Shown one piece after another: positions 1-8,509 of a stretch of 48,785 bases of DNA. The stretch comes from Deltaproteobacteria bacterium (GTDB lineage: Bacteria; Desulfobacterota; Syntrophia; Syntrophales; JAFGIO01). The notes under the pieces are model-generated. The model searched no databases and had not been told where the DNA came from. It saw only the letters and a list, made by a program, of their open reading frames with translations. The first letter of the stretch is position 1; each line of letters opens with the position of its first letter. A program made the translations under genes and the position numbers. The DNA is taken from positions 1-48,785 of the forward strand of contig JAFGIO010000211.1 of the NCBI GenBank assembly GCA_016929555.1, read 5' to 3'.

Positions 1-74
1 TACCTTCTTTGTAACCGTTCAGCTCCGTCTGCTGTCTTGGGATAGAATGATAACAACGAGAGCTCTTCCGGGTA

Positions 75-647
75 TCACCTTACGGGCGACAGATCCTGTT
101 CTTCCGAGGGAAGGGGATACATGATGGCAAAACGCATCGCGTTCCAACATTTCATCTGCGAAGCCGTGTCCTTCATAAAGGCCTCGTAAATCTCCATTTC
201 CTCACCCCCTGGGGTCAAGTAGCCGGACAAGTCATGAGGGGCTATGATTTCCTTACAGCGTGTACTTCCAAATTCCTTGGCAAAGTCCCGCATGAACTTC
301 TGGGCAGCCCTTCCTCCCAATATTCTGAGCACCGTGGTATCTCGATATCTTGCGGCAAGGTCGAGCCCGGAGGCTATGATATAACCTACAACGGCCCCAC
401 AGACTTCACCCATACCCGAGAAGCCGGCTCCGAGACCCATGGTCACGTCTATCAATCGTTCCCATTTGAGGGGACAGAAGGGCTCCAGTGCCTCGAGGAC
501 GACCTCGCTGCACCTCTGGTGTACGTAAACATGGTTCGGTGGTACGCCAATTCTGAGGGGCGACCTCATCAGCATCAACTTCAGCGCTCCCTCGGCCGCC
601 TTCTCACGAGCTTCCAGAACATACGCGCTACTTTTGTTCGATGCCAT
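75..647 (-). CDS. CGCAxxGCC (C_GCAxxG_C_C) family redox-type protein
   Basis: A 190-residue cytosolic protein with no signal peptide. It matches the putative redox-active C_GCAxxG_C_C family: an early Cys in 'QRCSEVVLEAL' (C46), a Gly-rich stretch leading to 'EVCGAVVG' (C83), and later cysteines C131 ('CKEI') and C167. The family is usually found in anaerobes; no reaction is established for it. The ATG is supported by AAAGGAG eight bases upstream. It is the last gene of a minus-strand stretch but lies about 350 bases downstream of the acyl-CoA synthetase gene, so co-transcription is uncertain. The N-terminal 30 residues are basic and longer than in the compact family members I recall. The family assignment is fairly sure, the function unknown. 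Confidence 0.7.
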   Translation of the reverse strand: MASNKSSAYVLEAREKAAEGALKLMLMRSPLRIGVPPNHVYVHQRCSEVVLEALEPFCPLKWERLIDVTMGLGAGFSGMGEVCGAVVGYIIASGLDLAARYRDTTVLRILGGRAAQKFMRDFAKEFGSTRCKEIIAPHDLSGYLTPGGEEMEIYEAFMKDTASQMKCWNAMRFAIMYPLPSEEQDLSPVR

Positions 648-995
648 CGTTTTCTCCTTTATGAATCGGTAGATGCCTAAGTTGGTTTGGATGGATCCGA
701 TTGCCCGTCACTTGCCACAGTTTCTTGATGTCGTGATGCTTTCGTTTACGAACGGGTTGGAGTGAAGCTGCGATTATGCTCTGCGAAATGAAATCCGGTT
801 TCTGATCGGTTACCCTGGGACGCGCGGACCTCCGATGTGTTGTGCGTGATTTATCGAAAACGGTACTGCAGTTGTGTAAAGGAATGGAGCTTTATCACGC
901 GATATGATGGTAAGGAAGAAAAGGGGAGATGTCAATTGAATTATCTACATGTGGCAGTGACAAGAATCTCCATTTTCACAAGCTGTAGCAAACCT
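648..995. other. Gap without recognised gene
   Basis: About 350 bases between two minus-strand genes. Short open frames here lack ribosome-binding sites and family resemblance. I saw no strong hairpin, terminator or RNA gene. It probably holds the promoter of the downstream CGCAxxGCC gene. Confidence 0.5.
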
Positions 996-3158
996 TCAGT
1001 TGTGCCGGCGCCGGAACTCGGAGTAACGGGCGAGCTTGGACAGAGCCCCCGCGGCGCGTGTGAGGCCGTCGTAAACGGGGACGCCCGCGTCGATGAGAAT
1101 CCGCTCGAATTTTTCCTCCGCCTCCTCGATGCCCGGGTCGGTGCGGAAGCGGCGGCGGTTCACCACGAAGGGCTTGCCATTCGTATGATCCTTCGCCCGG
1201 GTGGCGATGTAGGAGGCGACCTTGGCCAGGTGCTCGCCTTCGCCGATGTCGAAGAACCAGTCCAGAGGGATGGAGATGATCAGTATGTCAACCCCCGGGT
1301 CGGCCGAGACGATCTCCAGCGCCTTGCCCAGCAGCTTTAATTCGAAAAAGGCGAAGGCGGCGTCCACGGGGTTGCGGGGACTGTTTCCCGCAGCGGGTAC
1401 GAACTCGCGCAGGGCCTCCCGCGTCTTGGCGGCCAGCACTGTCACATCCAGGCCGGCGTTGTGGCACGTGTCGGCAGCGGACACGCCGATGCCGCCGCCG
1501 CCCCCGACGATGGCCACGCGGTGGCCCTGGGGCGGATCGAGGTGCAGGAAGGACAGAAGCGCATCCGTCATGTCGCGCAGGGAGCGGCACTTAACGGCCC
1601 CCGTCTGGCGGAAGAATGCGTCCCAGATATGCTGCCCGCCCGCAAGCGAGCCTGTGTGAGAGGCAACGGCGAGGGCGCCCGATTCCGTGACGCCTCCCTT
1701 CATGATCAGGATGGGTTTGGTCCTGTTGATCTCGGTCACCAGCCGGGTAAGGCGCTGGCCGTCCTTCACGCCCTCCAGATACATGGCAATGTATTTGGTT
1801 TCCTCGTCATGCTGGAGGTACGCGAGGAAGTCCGTGCTGTCCAGGGTCAGGGCGTTGCCGAAGCTGATCACCTTGCTGAAGCCGATGTCGAAGGAGTCGG
1901 CATAGTGGGTCAGGTCCTGGGCGTGGCCGCCGCTCTGGCTGACGAAGGCGACCGGGCCGGTCCGCTCCGAGGCGGACGTCCAGGTGACCATGCGGGATTT
2001 GGGTACATACAGGCCCATGCAGTTGGGGCCGATGACGTTGAGGCCGCCTTCCGCCGCGATCTGCTCGATTTCACGCTGCAGCCTGGCCCCTTCCTCTTCG
2101 CCCGTCTCCCTGAAGCCGGCGGAGAAGATGTGGATGTTCTTGTTCCCCGTGGCGATGCAGTCGCGGAGGTTCGACGGCACGAGGGGCGCGGGCACGGAGA
2201 TGAGCACCAGATCGACCTGCTCGGGCAGCGCCTGCAGGCTGGGATAGGCCTTCAACCCGAGGATTTCGTTCGCCTTCGGGTTGATGGGGTAAAGCCGGCC
2301 CGGGAAGCCGAAGGCCTGCATGCATCCCATCAGGCCCCGCCAGCCCGTGCCCTGCAGCTCGCGCGGCACGCCGGTGACGGCGACGCTGCGGGGGGCGAAC
2401 ATGCTCTCCAGGAACGACAGGTCGCGCGTCTCCGCCCGGGCGTTTTCGTCCAGCTTTCGCTGCACGTCGCCGTTGCCGAGGACGACGAGGGCGTCCACGG
2501 CCGCGATCTTGCCTGCGGCGTCGGCAAGGAGAGGATTGATGTCCACTTCCGAGACCTCGGGGCATTCCACCCCGAGGCGCGACAGCCCGGCAAGCGTGCG
2601 AACAAGAGCGGTGCGGTCCACCGGCTGCTCCCCGCGGAAGCCTCCCAGCAGCGCTCCGGCCTTCAGTTCGTCAAGCATGAGGCTTGCTTCCTGTTCGCTG
2701 ACCGGGGCGATGCGGAAGGTGACGTCGCGGAGGGCCTCCGTGAAGATGCCGCCGAGGCCGAACATGACCACGGGGCCGAACTGCGGATCACGGATGAGGC
2801 CGGCGACGAATTCCCGTTGTCCCGCGAGCATCGGCTGCACAAGGAATCCTTCCAGATCTGCGCCCGCCGCCGCCGCGATTTCCTTGGCTGCCCGGAGCAC
2901 CTGTTGCCGGCTACCCAGATTCAGCCGCACCAAGCCCCGTTCCGTCTTGTGGGTGAGCTTCGACCCCAGTCCCTTGAGTACGACGGGAAACCCCATCCGT
3001 CCGGCGGCTGCGGCCGCTTTGGCGGCACTGCCCGCCGCTTCTTCCTGTACAACAGGAACGCCGAATTGCCTGAGGAGCTGCTTCGCTTCCGCTTCCGTCA
3101 GGGTCGTTCTTCCTTCGCCCTTCGCCCTGTCGATGATTTCCAATCCTGCCGTTTCCAT
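996..3158 (-). CDS. Acyl-CoA synthetase (ADP-forming), fused beta-alpha subunits
   Basis: A 720-residue cytosolic enzyme of the NDP-forming acyl-CoA synthetase superfamily (acyl-CoA + ADP + Pi <-> acid + CoA + ATP). The order is beta first: an ATP-grasp domain at about residues 10-230 ('FPVVLKGLGSKLTHKTERG' at 57-75), then a CoA-binding Rossmann domain at about 250-385 ('GPNCMG' 378-383), then succinyl-CoA-ligase-like domains to the end. The phosphohistidine motif 'SHTGSLAG' puts the catalytic His at 501. Both halves are on one chain, so it should be self-sufficient, unlike the two alpha-only relatives elsewhere in the window. In syntrophic and fermentative anaerobes such enzymes conserve energy as ATP from acetyl-CoA or other acyl-CoAs. 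The acyl substrate cannot be read from sequence. Confidence 0.9.
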   Translation of the reverse strand: METAGLEIIDRAKGEGRTTLTEAEAKQLLRQFGVPVVQEEAAGSAAKAAAAAGRMGFPVVLKGLGSKLTHKTERGLVRLNLGSRQQVLRAAKEIAAAAGADLEGFLVQPMLAGQREFVAGLIRDPQFGPVVMFGLGGIFTEALRDVTFRIAPVSEQEASLMLDELKAGALLGGFRGEQPVDRTALVRTLAGLSRLGVECPEVSEVDINPLLADAAGKIAAVDALVVLGNGDVQRKLDENARAETRDLSFLESMFAPRSVAVTGVPRELQGTGWRGLMGCMQAFGFPGRLYPINPKANEILGLKAYPSLQALPEQVDLVLISVPAPLVPSNLRDCIATGNKNIHIFSAGFRETGEEEGARLQREIEQIAAEGGLNVIGPNCMGLYVPKSRMVTWTSASERTGPVAFVSQSGGHAQDLTHYADSFDIGFSKVISFGNALTLDSTDFLAYLQHDEETKYIAMYLEGVKDGQRLTRLVTEINRTKPILIMKGGVTESGALAVASHTGSLAGGQHIWDAFFRQTGAVKCRSLRDMTDALLSFLHLDPPQGHRVAIVGGGGGIGVSAADTCHNAGLDVTVLAAKTREALREFVPAAGNSPRNPVDAAFAFFELKLLGKALEIVSADPGVDILIISIPLDWFFDIGEGEHLAKVASYIATRAKDHTNGKPFVVNRRRFRTDPGIEEAEEKFERILIDAGVPVYDGLTRAAGALSKLARYSEFRRRHN

Positions 3159-3585
3159 GCGCTTTTCTCTCTCCTATTGCTTGGTACGAAGCCCCCCCCG
3201 AAGCGTGTGGCCCTGTTCATCGATAGATTCCATATCCGAATCAGTCAGCGACGACGTAAGGACGACCGAGAATGGCTGTACATCAAGCCCTCCAACAGAC
3301 TGACGGGTTTATTTGAGGATAAGAAACATTGTTTCCGTGAAGGGGCTATAAAAGGTTCTGTCTCAGATGTCAAGGAGATATCTCCACAAAATTTGGGGTA
3401 GATAAATGGCGATTGCAGAAAGATGGTATAAGAGCCGGTGTACCCTTGAGAAGCTGAACAGGCTCATGGCCGGTTCAACCGGGGTGATCAGAGGTGCCGT
3501 TCGAGCAAAGCTCACCGCCACGCCTATATTCATGAGGCATGAGTTGTGGATATAAGCATTTCGGGTATTCAAAATCCTGACCGAG

Positions 3586-3609
3586 GGGATCGTCATCGAT
3601 GACGATCCC
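3586..3609. repeat. Perfect 24-base palindrome
   Basis: GGGATCGTCATC is followed directly by its reverse complement, giving a gapless 24-base palindrome, then ATAAAAAAACC. It could be a dimeric-protein operator, a cruciform or part of the nearby repeat cluster. No gene starts close by, which weakens the operator reading. Confidence 0.6.
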
Positions 3610-3653
3610 ATAAAAAAACCCATGTCCCGTGAAGTGCCACGGAGCAAGGGGAT

Positions 3654-3692
3654 TTTTTACGAGGTCATCAAGAAATGACGACCTCGTAAAAA
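3654..3692. repeat. 17-bp hairpin with T/A-rich ends
   Basis: TTTTTACGAGGTCATCA pairs with its near-perfect complement across a five-base AGAAA loop, with one mismatch. The arm TTTTTTACGAGGTC recurs at about 8398-8411, so it belongs to the dispersed repeat family and is less likely to be a gene-specific terminator. As RNA it would resemble a bidirectional terminator, with U-rich arms on both strands. Confidence 0.6.
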
Positions 3693-3845
3693 GTCGCAAA
3701 CCCTGTCACCCCCTTGCAGCCTGCACCCGCGAAGGCGGGGGAAAGCGGGGGTCCAGAATATATTGAATTACCTGGATTCCCGCTTTCGCGAGGCATGACA
3801 AGAAGGAGTCGAAACGGCCTCCTTATGGTTTCATCAAGAAATGGT
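3679..3845. repeat. Dispersed palindromic repeat, copy 1
   Basis: From 'gacctcgtaaa' to 'ggtttcatcaag' this matches the segment near 10.5 kb with few differences. The core starts TGTCACCCCCTTGCAGCC and contains the inverted arms GAAAGCGGGGGTCCAG and CTGGATTCCCGCTTTCGCG around an AATATATTGA loop. It is non-coding, intergenic and hairpin-forming, like REP/MITE-type elements. No transposase is nearby. Confidence 0.75.
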
Positions 3846-4091
3846 GAAAAACGAAAAGGTGTCAGCCTATACCAAGCGATGACGCTGGTGCGTGTGCCTC
3901 GTCGCTACGGATGAAACGGAGGGTGGTCCCTGCTGCAATCGGGATCGTACCCTCACCGGCCTGGCCGCCCCTCCGCAACCAGAAGAAGCACTTGAAGATG
4001 ATAATGTCCCACGTCACTTTCCCTTGTCAATTCTACTTCATTTTCCATGGCGTTTCCGGATCCTTCCGATACGATCCGCCCCCCGATCGAC

Positions 4092-5300
4092 TCACAGGCG
4101 CATCGCCCAGCGCTGGTAGCGGGAATAGTTGAAATTGCCTTTGTGGACGGCATCGGTAAAGGGGGTGATGTCGATTTGTCTTTGGAGGAGGTTTCGGTAG
4201 AGGCCTTCGCGGCGGATCTCTCCGATAAAGATAAAGCCTTTGAGAACACCTCCGTCCAAGACGATCTTGTGATAGAAATCAGGACCCGAGAAGACCCGGA
4301 CGTCCGGTCCATCCGCCCGTCCCATCCCGGCAACGAGAATGGAGAGTCCGAAGACCCGGAGAATATTTCGGGCAACGCTGCCTTCATAGGTTGCAGGAAC
4401 ACCTGCCATATTCCTTGCCGCCACCCGCCCCTGCTCGACCGCTACAGGCCAGAGGGCATTCACCCTCTGTTCGCCGGCAATCAGATCCCTTGCTTCCACG
4501 GCATCGCCGGCGGCGAAGACGCCGGGGATGTTGGTCTCCATGTATTCATCAACCAGGATCCCGCGCCGGAGAGCCAAACCGCTGCCGGCAAGGAAATGGA
4601 TACATGGATTGACTCCCTTGCCGAAGATGACGAGATCGCAGGGAATCGTCGTCCCGGATTGAAGCGTTACCTTTCCCTCGGCATCGATTCGGGCGATGTC
4701 CTCGCCTTTGAGAACGTCAACCCCTTGCTGCCGAAGTCGGTCCTCTACGAAGGCCGCCGCCGGCCTGTCCAACATCATCGAAAAAACCCGGTTCGAGCTC
4801 ACAATGAAGGTGATCTTCATCCCCAGCCGGTGCAGGGCGTCGCCAGTTTCCATGCTGACGGGACCGGCGCCGGCGATGACGGCATGTCCCGTTTTCCCCT
4901 GCAGCCGCTCCTGAATGCGGCGAACGTCTGGAAGATCGCGGATAGTTGCGACGAAAGGAAGTGCGTGCCCTTCTATGGTGGGCTTCTCCGGTACGCCGCC
5001 CGTAGCGATGAGCAGCCGGTCGTAGAACACGGTTTTTCCGTCATCGGTTTCCACGGATTGCCTCTGCGGGTCGATCCGGACAACCCTTCGTCCCGTATGG
5101 AGCAAGACGCCTTCCGGTATCGGCAGGTGCAGGTTCTTTTCCTCCACCACCCCCGCCAGCAGATAAGGGAGAACCATCTTGGCGTAAGGGGGTGTGTTTT
5201 CACCGGAAAACATGATGATGGCGTCCTGGGGATTCATCTGTCGAAGCATTGCCGCCGCGTTGACTCCTGCCGGACCTGCTCCGATGATCACGTGTTTCAT
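4092..5300 (-). CDS. aorC: FAD/NAD(P)-dependent oxidoreductase, AorC-like subunit of aldehyde oxidoreductase
   Basis: A 402-residue pyridine-nucleotide:disulfide-oxidoreductase-family flavoprotein. The FAD motif GAGPAG is at 7-12, the second dinucleotide motif GAGPVS (NAD(P)H) at 144-149, and the FAD-ribityl motif 'FAAGDAVE' at 262-269. No redox-active CxxxxC pair is visible, so it is more like NADH oxidase, nitrite-reductase or rubredoxin-reductase-type proteins than glutathione reductase. It starts 12 bases after the stop of the tungsten oxidoreductase gene and is the last of three co-directional genes. In Aromatoleum, AorC is the FAD/NAD-binding subunit of a heterotrimeric AOR; the same role here is inferred from gene order and size. 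It would pass electrons between ferredoxin clusters and NAD(P)H. Confidence 0.8.
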   Translation of the reverse strand: MKHVIIGAGPAGVNAAAMLRQMNPQDAIIMFSGENTPPYAKMVLPYLLAGVVEEKNLHLPIPEGVLLHTGRRVVRIDPQRQSVETDDGKTVFYDRLLIATGGVPEKPTIEGHALPFVATIRDLPDVRRIQERLQGKTGHAVIAGAGPVSMETGDALHRLGMKITFIVSSNRVFSMMLDRPAAAFVEDRLRQQGVDVLKGEDIARIDAEGKVTLQSGTTIPCDLVIFGKGVNPCIHFLAGSGLALRRGILVDEYMETNIPGVFAAGDAVEARDLIAGEQRVNALWPVAVEQGRVAARNMAGVPATYEGSVARNILRVFGLSILVAGMGRADGPDVRVFSGPDFYHKIVLDGGVLKGFIFIGEIRREGLYRNLLQRQIDITPFTDAVHKGNFNYSRYQRWAMRL

Positions 5301-5312
5301 CCGTGCTTCCTC

Positions 5313-7106
5313 CTACAAGCCCAGTTCGGCGAGTTTCTCCTTGGTGGGCACACCCTTGGCATCCCAGCCGCGAAGCGTGTAGTACTCGGACATCATGACA
5401 TCGAGCTTGTTCACCTGTCCCTGGTTGGGACCGGCGGGGATGGGATCCTTGAGCATGCGCGGTGCCAAGGTGTCGTCCTTGGCGGATAAACCCGCCTTGA
5501 GGTTGAAGAGGCGCTCCAGATTCCAAATGCGTGCGCCGATCTTCATGAACTCCTCCTCGGTGAAGGGGACACCCGTGGCGGCGGAGAGCAGGGCGGCAAT
5601 ATCGCCGGCGCCCATGCCGAAGGTCGTGAAGAGGCACTCTCCCGAGGAATCGAGGGCCGCCGTCATGTCCTGGAGGGTTATCGTGAACTGAGCCTTCTGA
5701 TCCGTCGCCCTGGGGTCGAGCTTGACCGGACTGCCGAAGATCTCCACTGCCGTCATGTAACCCCGAACATGGCAGCCCCCGCGGTTGCTCGTGGCATAGT
5801 TCAGGCCTATGCCCTGGAGTGCTCTCGGATCGTAGGCCGGCGTCTCCTGTTTCTTGACGGTCATGGAATACTCGGGATGGCCGTAACTCTCGGCCAAGCG
5901 GTAACTGCCGAGCTGCAGCTTCTGGCCGAAGCCCTCTCCCGTCGCCGCCTTGCGGACTGCCTCCAACATGGCGTCGGCTTCTCCGAAACGCAGAACCAGG
6001 CCGTCGGTATCCTTGACCGTGATGATGCCGTCCTCGAAAAGGTCCATGGCGCATGCGACAGTGGCGCCGACGGTAATGGTGTCCATGCCGTACTCATTGC
6101 AAATATAGTTCGCCTTGGTCACGGCATCGAGGTTATCGACGCCGCAGTCCGGCCCGAAAGACCAAGCCGTTTCGTACTCCGGTCCTTCCCCAACACCGGC
6201 GTATTTCGGGTTCGTCACCCGAGTCGCCCGACCGCAACTGATGGGACAGGAGAAACAGCCCCGAGGGCGGATCAGCAGATCTCTCGCCAGGGATTCGCCT
6301 CCCACCTTGTCAGCCGTCGTGAATTGGGATTCGCGAAAGTTCCTCGTGGGCAGGCCGCCGACCTGGTTCATGACATTGATCAGCATGTCCGTGCCGTATT
6401 TCGTCAATCCTCCCGTACCGGGGGCAAGTTTTTTTCTGCAACCGAGGACAAGTTCCCGGAAGGCCTTGGGATCGGCAACCCGAACGGCGCCCGTTCCGCG
6501 CACCGCCACGGCTTTCAGGTTCTTGGAACCCATGATGGCGCCTACGCCTGTCCTGCCTGCGGCCCTGCCGCATTCATTCATGATGTTCGCTACCGGTGCC
6601 ATTCGCTCTCCGGCGGGTCCGATACAGGCGACGCTTGCTTCATCGTCGGTTACCTTCCGGAGGGCTTCCGTTGTCGCCTCGACGGTTTTTCCCCAGATCT
6701 TCTTGGCGTCTCGGATCTCCACCCTATCGTCATCGATCCAGACATATACAGGTTTTTCCGCCGTGCCCTCGAGGATGAGCAGATCGTACCCGGCGTACTT
6801 AAGCATTGGGGCAAAGACGCCTCCCGAACTGGAGGCGGCGATGGTGCCCGTGAGCAACCCCTTCGTGACCACGTCGAAGTGAGCGGCCGACGGTGCGTTT
6901 GTGCCGTTTAGGGGACCCGGGGCAAAGATGAGTTTGTTATCCGGGCTCAGAGGATCGATGGCGGGATCGACCTCATCGAAAAGGATCTTGCTGGCCAGAC
7001 CGCGACCGCCGATATACTTTTTGGCCAACTCCATGTTCAGCGGTTCCTTGACGATGTTTCCCGAGGTCAGGTTAATCCTCAAGATTGTGCCAGTCCAACC
7101 GTTCAT
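5313..7106 (-). CDS. aorB: Tungsten-containing aldehyde:ferredoxin oxidoreductase, catalytic subunit
   Basis: A 597-residue cytosolic AOR-family enzyme that interconverts aldehydes and carboxylic acids with a tungsten bis-pterin cofactor and one [4Fe-4S] cluster. The cluster ligands fit CxxCxxxC at C284, C287, C291, with the distal Cys at C491 ('SSGECLFTTFG'). The family motif 'GEGPEYET' at 307-314 and 'GGCHVRGYM' at 443-451 supply the conserved active-site Glu and His region. The length is normal for the family (about 600). GAGGAGGTGAC just before the ATG is a near-ideal ribosome-binding site and lies at the end of the ferredoxin gene. Substrate range is not readable; in acid-producing anaerobes it could detoxify aldehydes or reduce acids. 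Confidence 0.93.
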   Translation of the reverse strand: MNGWTGTILRINLTSGNIVKEPLNMELAKKYIGGRGLASKILFDEVDPAIDPLSPDNKLIFAPGPLNGTNAPSAAHFDVVTKGLLTGTIAASSSGGVFAPMLKYAGYDLLILEGTAEKPVYVWIDDDRVEIRDAKKIWGKTVEATTEALRKVTDDEASVACIGPAGERMAPVANIMNECGRAAGRTGVGAIMGSKNLKAVAVRGTGAVRVADPKAFRELVLGCRKKLAPGTGGLTKYGTDMLINVMNQVGGLPTRNFRESQFTTADKVGGESLARDLLIRPRGCFSCPISCGRATRVTNPKYAGVGEGPEYETAWSFGPDCGVDNLDAVTKANYICNEYGMDTITVGATVACAMDLFEDGIITVKDTDGLVLRFGEADAMLEAVRKAATGEGFGQKLQLGSYRLAESYGHPEYSMTVKKQETPAYDPRALQGIGLNYATSNRGGCHVRGYMTAVEIFGSPVKLDPRATDQKAQFTITLQDMTAALDSSGECLFTTFGMGAGDIAALLSAATGVPFTEEEFMKIGARIWNLERLFNLKAGLSAKDDTLAPRMLKDPIPAGPNQGQVNKLDVMMSEYYTLRGWDAKGVPTKEKLAELGL

Positions 7107-7107
7107 G

Positions 7108-7587
7108 TCACCTCACCTCCTCGTAAGTTTTTTTGAACTCCACGGCGACGCTCTTCTTGCGCGAACGGGCGATGCCGGTCTCCTCCTCGTATTGAAGGGC
7201 GTTTGTGGGGCAGTAAGCTACGCATTCCGGATTCCCGTCGCAGAGGTCGCATTTGATGATCCGGCTTTTAATTGAATCGTATACAACCGCCCCGAAGGGA
7301 CAAGCGAGGGTGCACATGCGACATCCGATACACTTCGTTTCATCCCAAGCAACGCGGTTGAGATCGGGATCCGAGTGCATTGCATTGGTTGGACAGACCG
7401 CCACGCAGGGGGCGTCTTCACATTGCTGGCATAGGGTCGGCATGGAGAATCCTTCCACCTCCCATGTGTGCAGATGAATCCTGGAGGTATAGGGGCGGAA
7501 TTCTCCGTCATGATAAAACGAGCAGGCCAGTTCGCAGTTGTGACACCCCGTGCATCGATCAGGATAAATCATCAACATTTTCGCCAT
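7108..7587 (-). CDS. aorA: Polyferredoxin with four [4Fe-4S] motifs, AorA-like
   Basis: A 159-residue iron-sulfur protein with sixteen cysteines in four groups: C12/15/18/22, C53/56/61/65, C86/89/92/96 and C113/116/122/126. This fits four [4Fe-4S] clusters, as in AorA-type and other electron-transfer subunits (HycB/DmsB-like fold). I chose the ATG at 7587 (MAKMLMIYPD) because GAGGAGGG sits just upstream; a longer frame adds 12 residues without a good site. The stop is one base from the next start, so it is translationally coupled to the aldehyde oxidoreductase. It probably wires that enzyme to the FAD/NAD(P) subunit. The C-terminal 30 residues are Lys/Arg/Glu-rich and lie outside the cluster domains. 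Confidence 0.9.
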   Translation of the reverse strand: MAKMLMIYPDRCTGCHNCELACSFYHDGEFRPYTSRIHLHTWEVEGFSMPTLCQQCEDAPCVAVCPTNAMHSDPDLNRVAWDETKCIGCRMCTLACPFGAVVYDSIKSRIIKCDLCDGNPECVAYCPTNALQYEEETGIARSRKKSVAVEFKKTYEEVR

Positions 7588-7635
7588 AATTTCCCTCCTC
7601 TCGATGCTTGAAAAAACATACATGACTTCTCCGCA

Positions 7636-7675
7636 CCGCTGACAAGATATTCTCGTTCCGGATCGTTGTCAGCGG
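7636..7675. promoter_or_regulatory. Operator-like inverted repeat upstream of aorABC
   Basis: CCGCTGACAA and TTGTCAGCGG are perfect 10-base arms separated by 20 bases, 49-88 bases upstream of the ferredoxin start codon. Position and symmetry suit a dimeric regulator site. It could also be a leader-RNA hairpin. No regulator gene lies next to it. Confidence 0.45.
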
Positions 7676-8239
7676 AACGGCATCCTGTCTCATAACATCC
7701 GACATATGAAAATAATCTTAATATTGAGGCCCATCACCCCCTTTACAGGAAGGACGGACCGGCTCATTTGAAGTTCTGTGAGCGCGGCGCCCCTTAACCG
7801 CCTTGGATGACACAAGCCTGCCCACCTTCTTTCTCATCGAACATCTATCGGGTTCGTTTAATGATTTCATTTGAATGCTTCAATTTGTCTCAGATATTTC
7901 CAAAAGTTAAGTTGACGAATTAGCCTGTAGAAGAGAAAGTTGAAGAGATAACGTTGCGTTGTCTCTTACTATGCACATATTATCTAAAATTACAATATGT
8001 CAGTTATGATATATAGTAAGTATTTTTATCATTACATATATGCAACGCAGGCAAGCTCCTTATCTTCTGAAATCGTTAGCCTTTCTGTCGGCTGAAAGCC
8101 GGGGAAGGATCGCCACCGGTTTTGAACTTGTTAACCAGAGATTCTATGCCGTTCTTGAGATCCTACTCGCTCCACTGAAAAGATCCCTGCCCGACTTCTT
8201 CGTTTTTTCTGCCGTAATGGACAGTGCTGAAGGCCTGAA

Positions 8240-8413
8240 ACTTCTTCAAACTAGATGGTTTCTGGATCCCGGTTTTCGCGGGAATGTCATTGTTGACGGT
8301 ACCGTAAAAAGGCGAAAATCACCGTCCCTTTCGAGGTGGGAGGGATGAGGTGGGGGTGATTTTCATGCTTCGTGGCGCCTCTCGGGGCATGAGGGTTTTT
8401 TTACGAGGTCGCC
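8240..8413. repeat. Degenerate/mosaic copy of the dispersed palindromic repeat
   Basis: It contains CTGGATCCCGGTTTTCGCGG (matching the right arm of copies 1 and 2), an inverted pair GAAAATCACC (8314-8323) / GGTGATTTTC (8355-8364) with an inner TCCCT/AGGGA pair, and at its end TTTTTTTACGAGGTC, the same arm as the hairpin at 3654. It reads as a rearranged member of the family. Confidence 0.5.
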
Positions 8414-8509
8414 ATTGTTTGTTTTCATGCGCAGCGGCGTCCTACGGAATATGGGAGGGGTGTTGTGAATGCAACAGGACGGATCCTATGATGATTCGCA
8501 GGCTTCGTT

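Larger units (their letters stand above)
3159..4091. other. Long intergenic region with palindromic repeats
   Basis: More than 900 bases between two minus-strand genes. Open frames here have no family resemblance and overlap repeats. The region holds a perfect 24-base palindrome, a long hairpin with A/T-rich flanks, and one full copy of a dispersed repeat (each listed separately). The rest shows nothing I can name. Confidence 0.6.
7588..8509. other. Intergenic region upstream of the aor operon, with AT-rich core and repeats
   Basis: About 920 bases. From the aor side it holds a 10-base inverted repeat (7636-7675), then a markedly AT-rich stretch at about 7855-8045 (many TATA/ATAT steps), then repeat-derived sequence at 8240-8413. 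The AT-rich stretch is far poorer in GC than all neighbours and could be a promoter/UP region or a remnant of foreign DNA. An open frame at 8040-8348 lacks a ribosome-binding site and its 3' part is made of repeat, so I do not call it. Confidence 0.5.

Noticed and set aside
1461-3401. A long plus-strand open frame opposite the fused acyl-CoA synthetase
   Set aside because: It is antisense to a clearly real gene, has Arg/Ala/Gly-rich composition and no family resemblance or ribosome-binding site.
3363-3914. Short open frames in the 3.2-4.1 kb gap
   Set aside because: They cross palindromes and repeat copy 1 and show no protein-like pattern.
8040-8348. A 102-codon plus-strand frame in the gap above the aor operon
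   Set aside because: No ribosome-binding site, no family resemblance, and its 3' third is dispersed repeat sequence.
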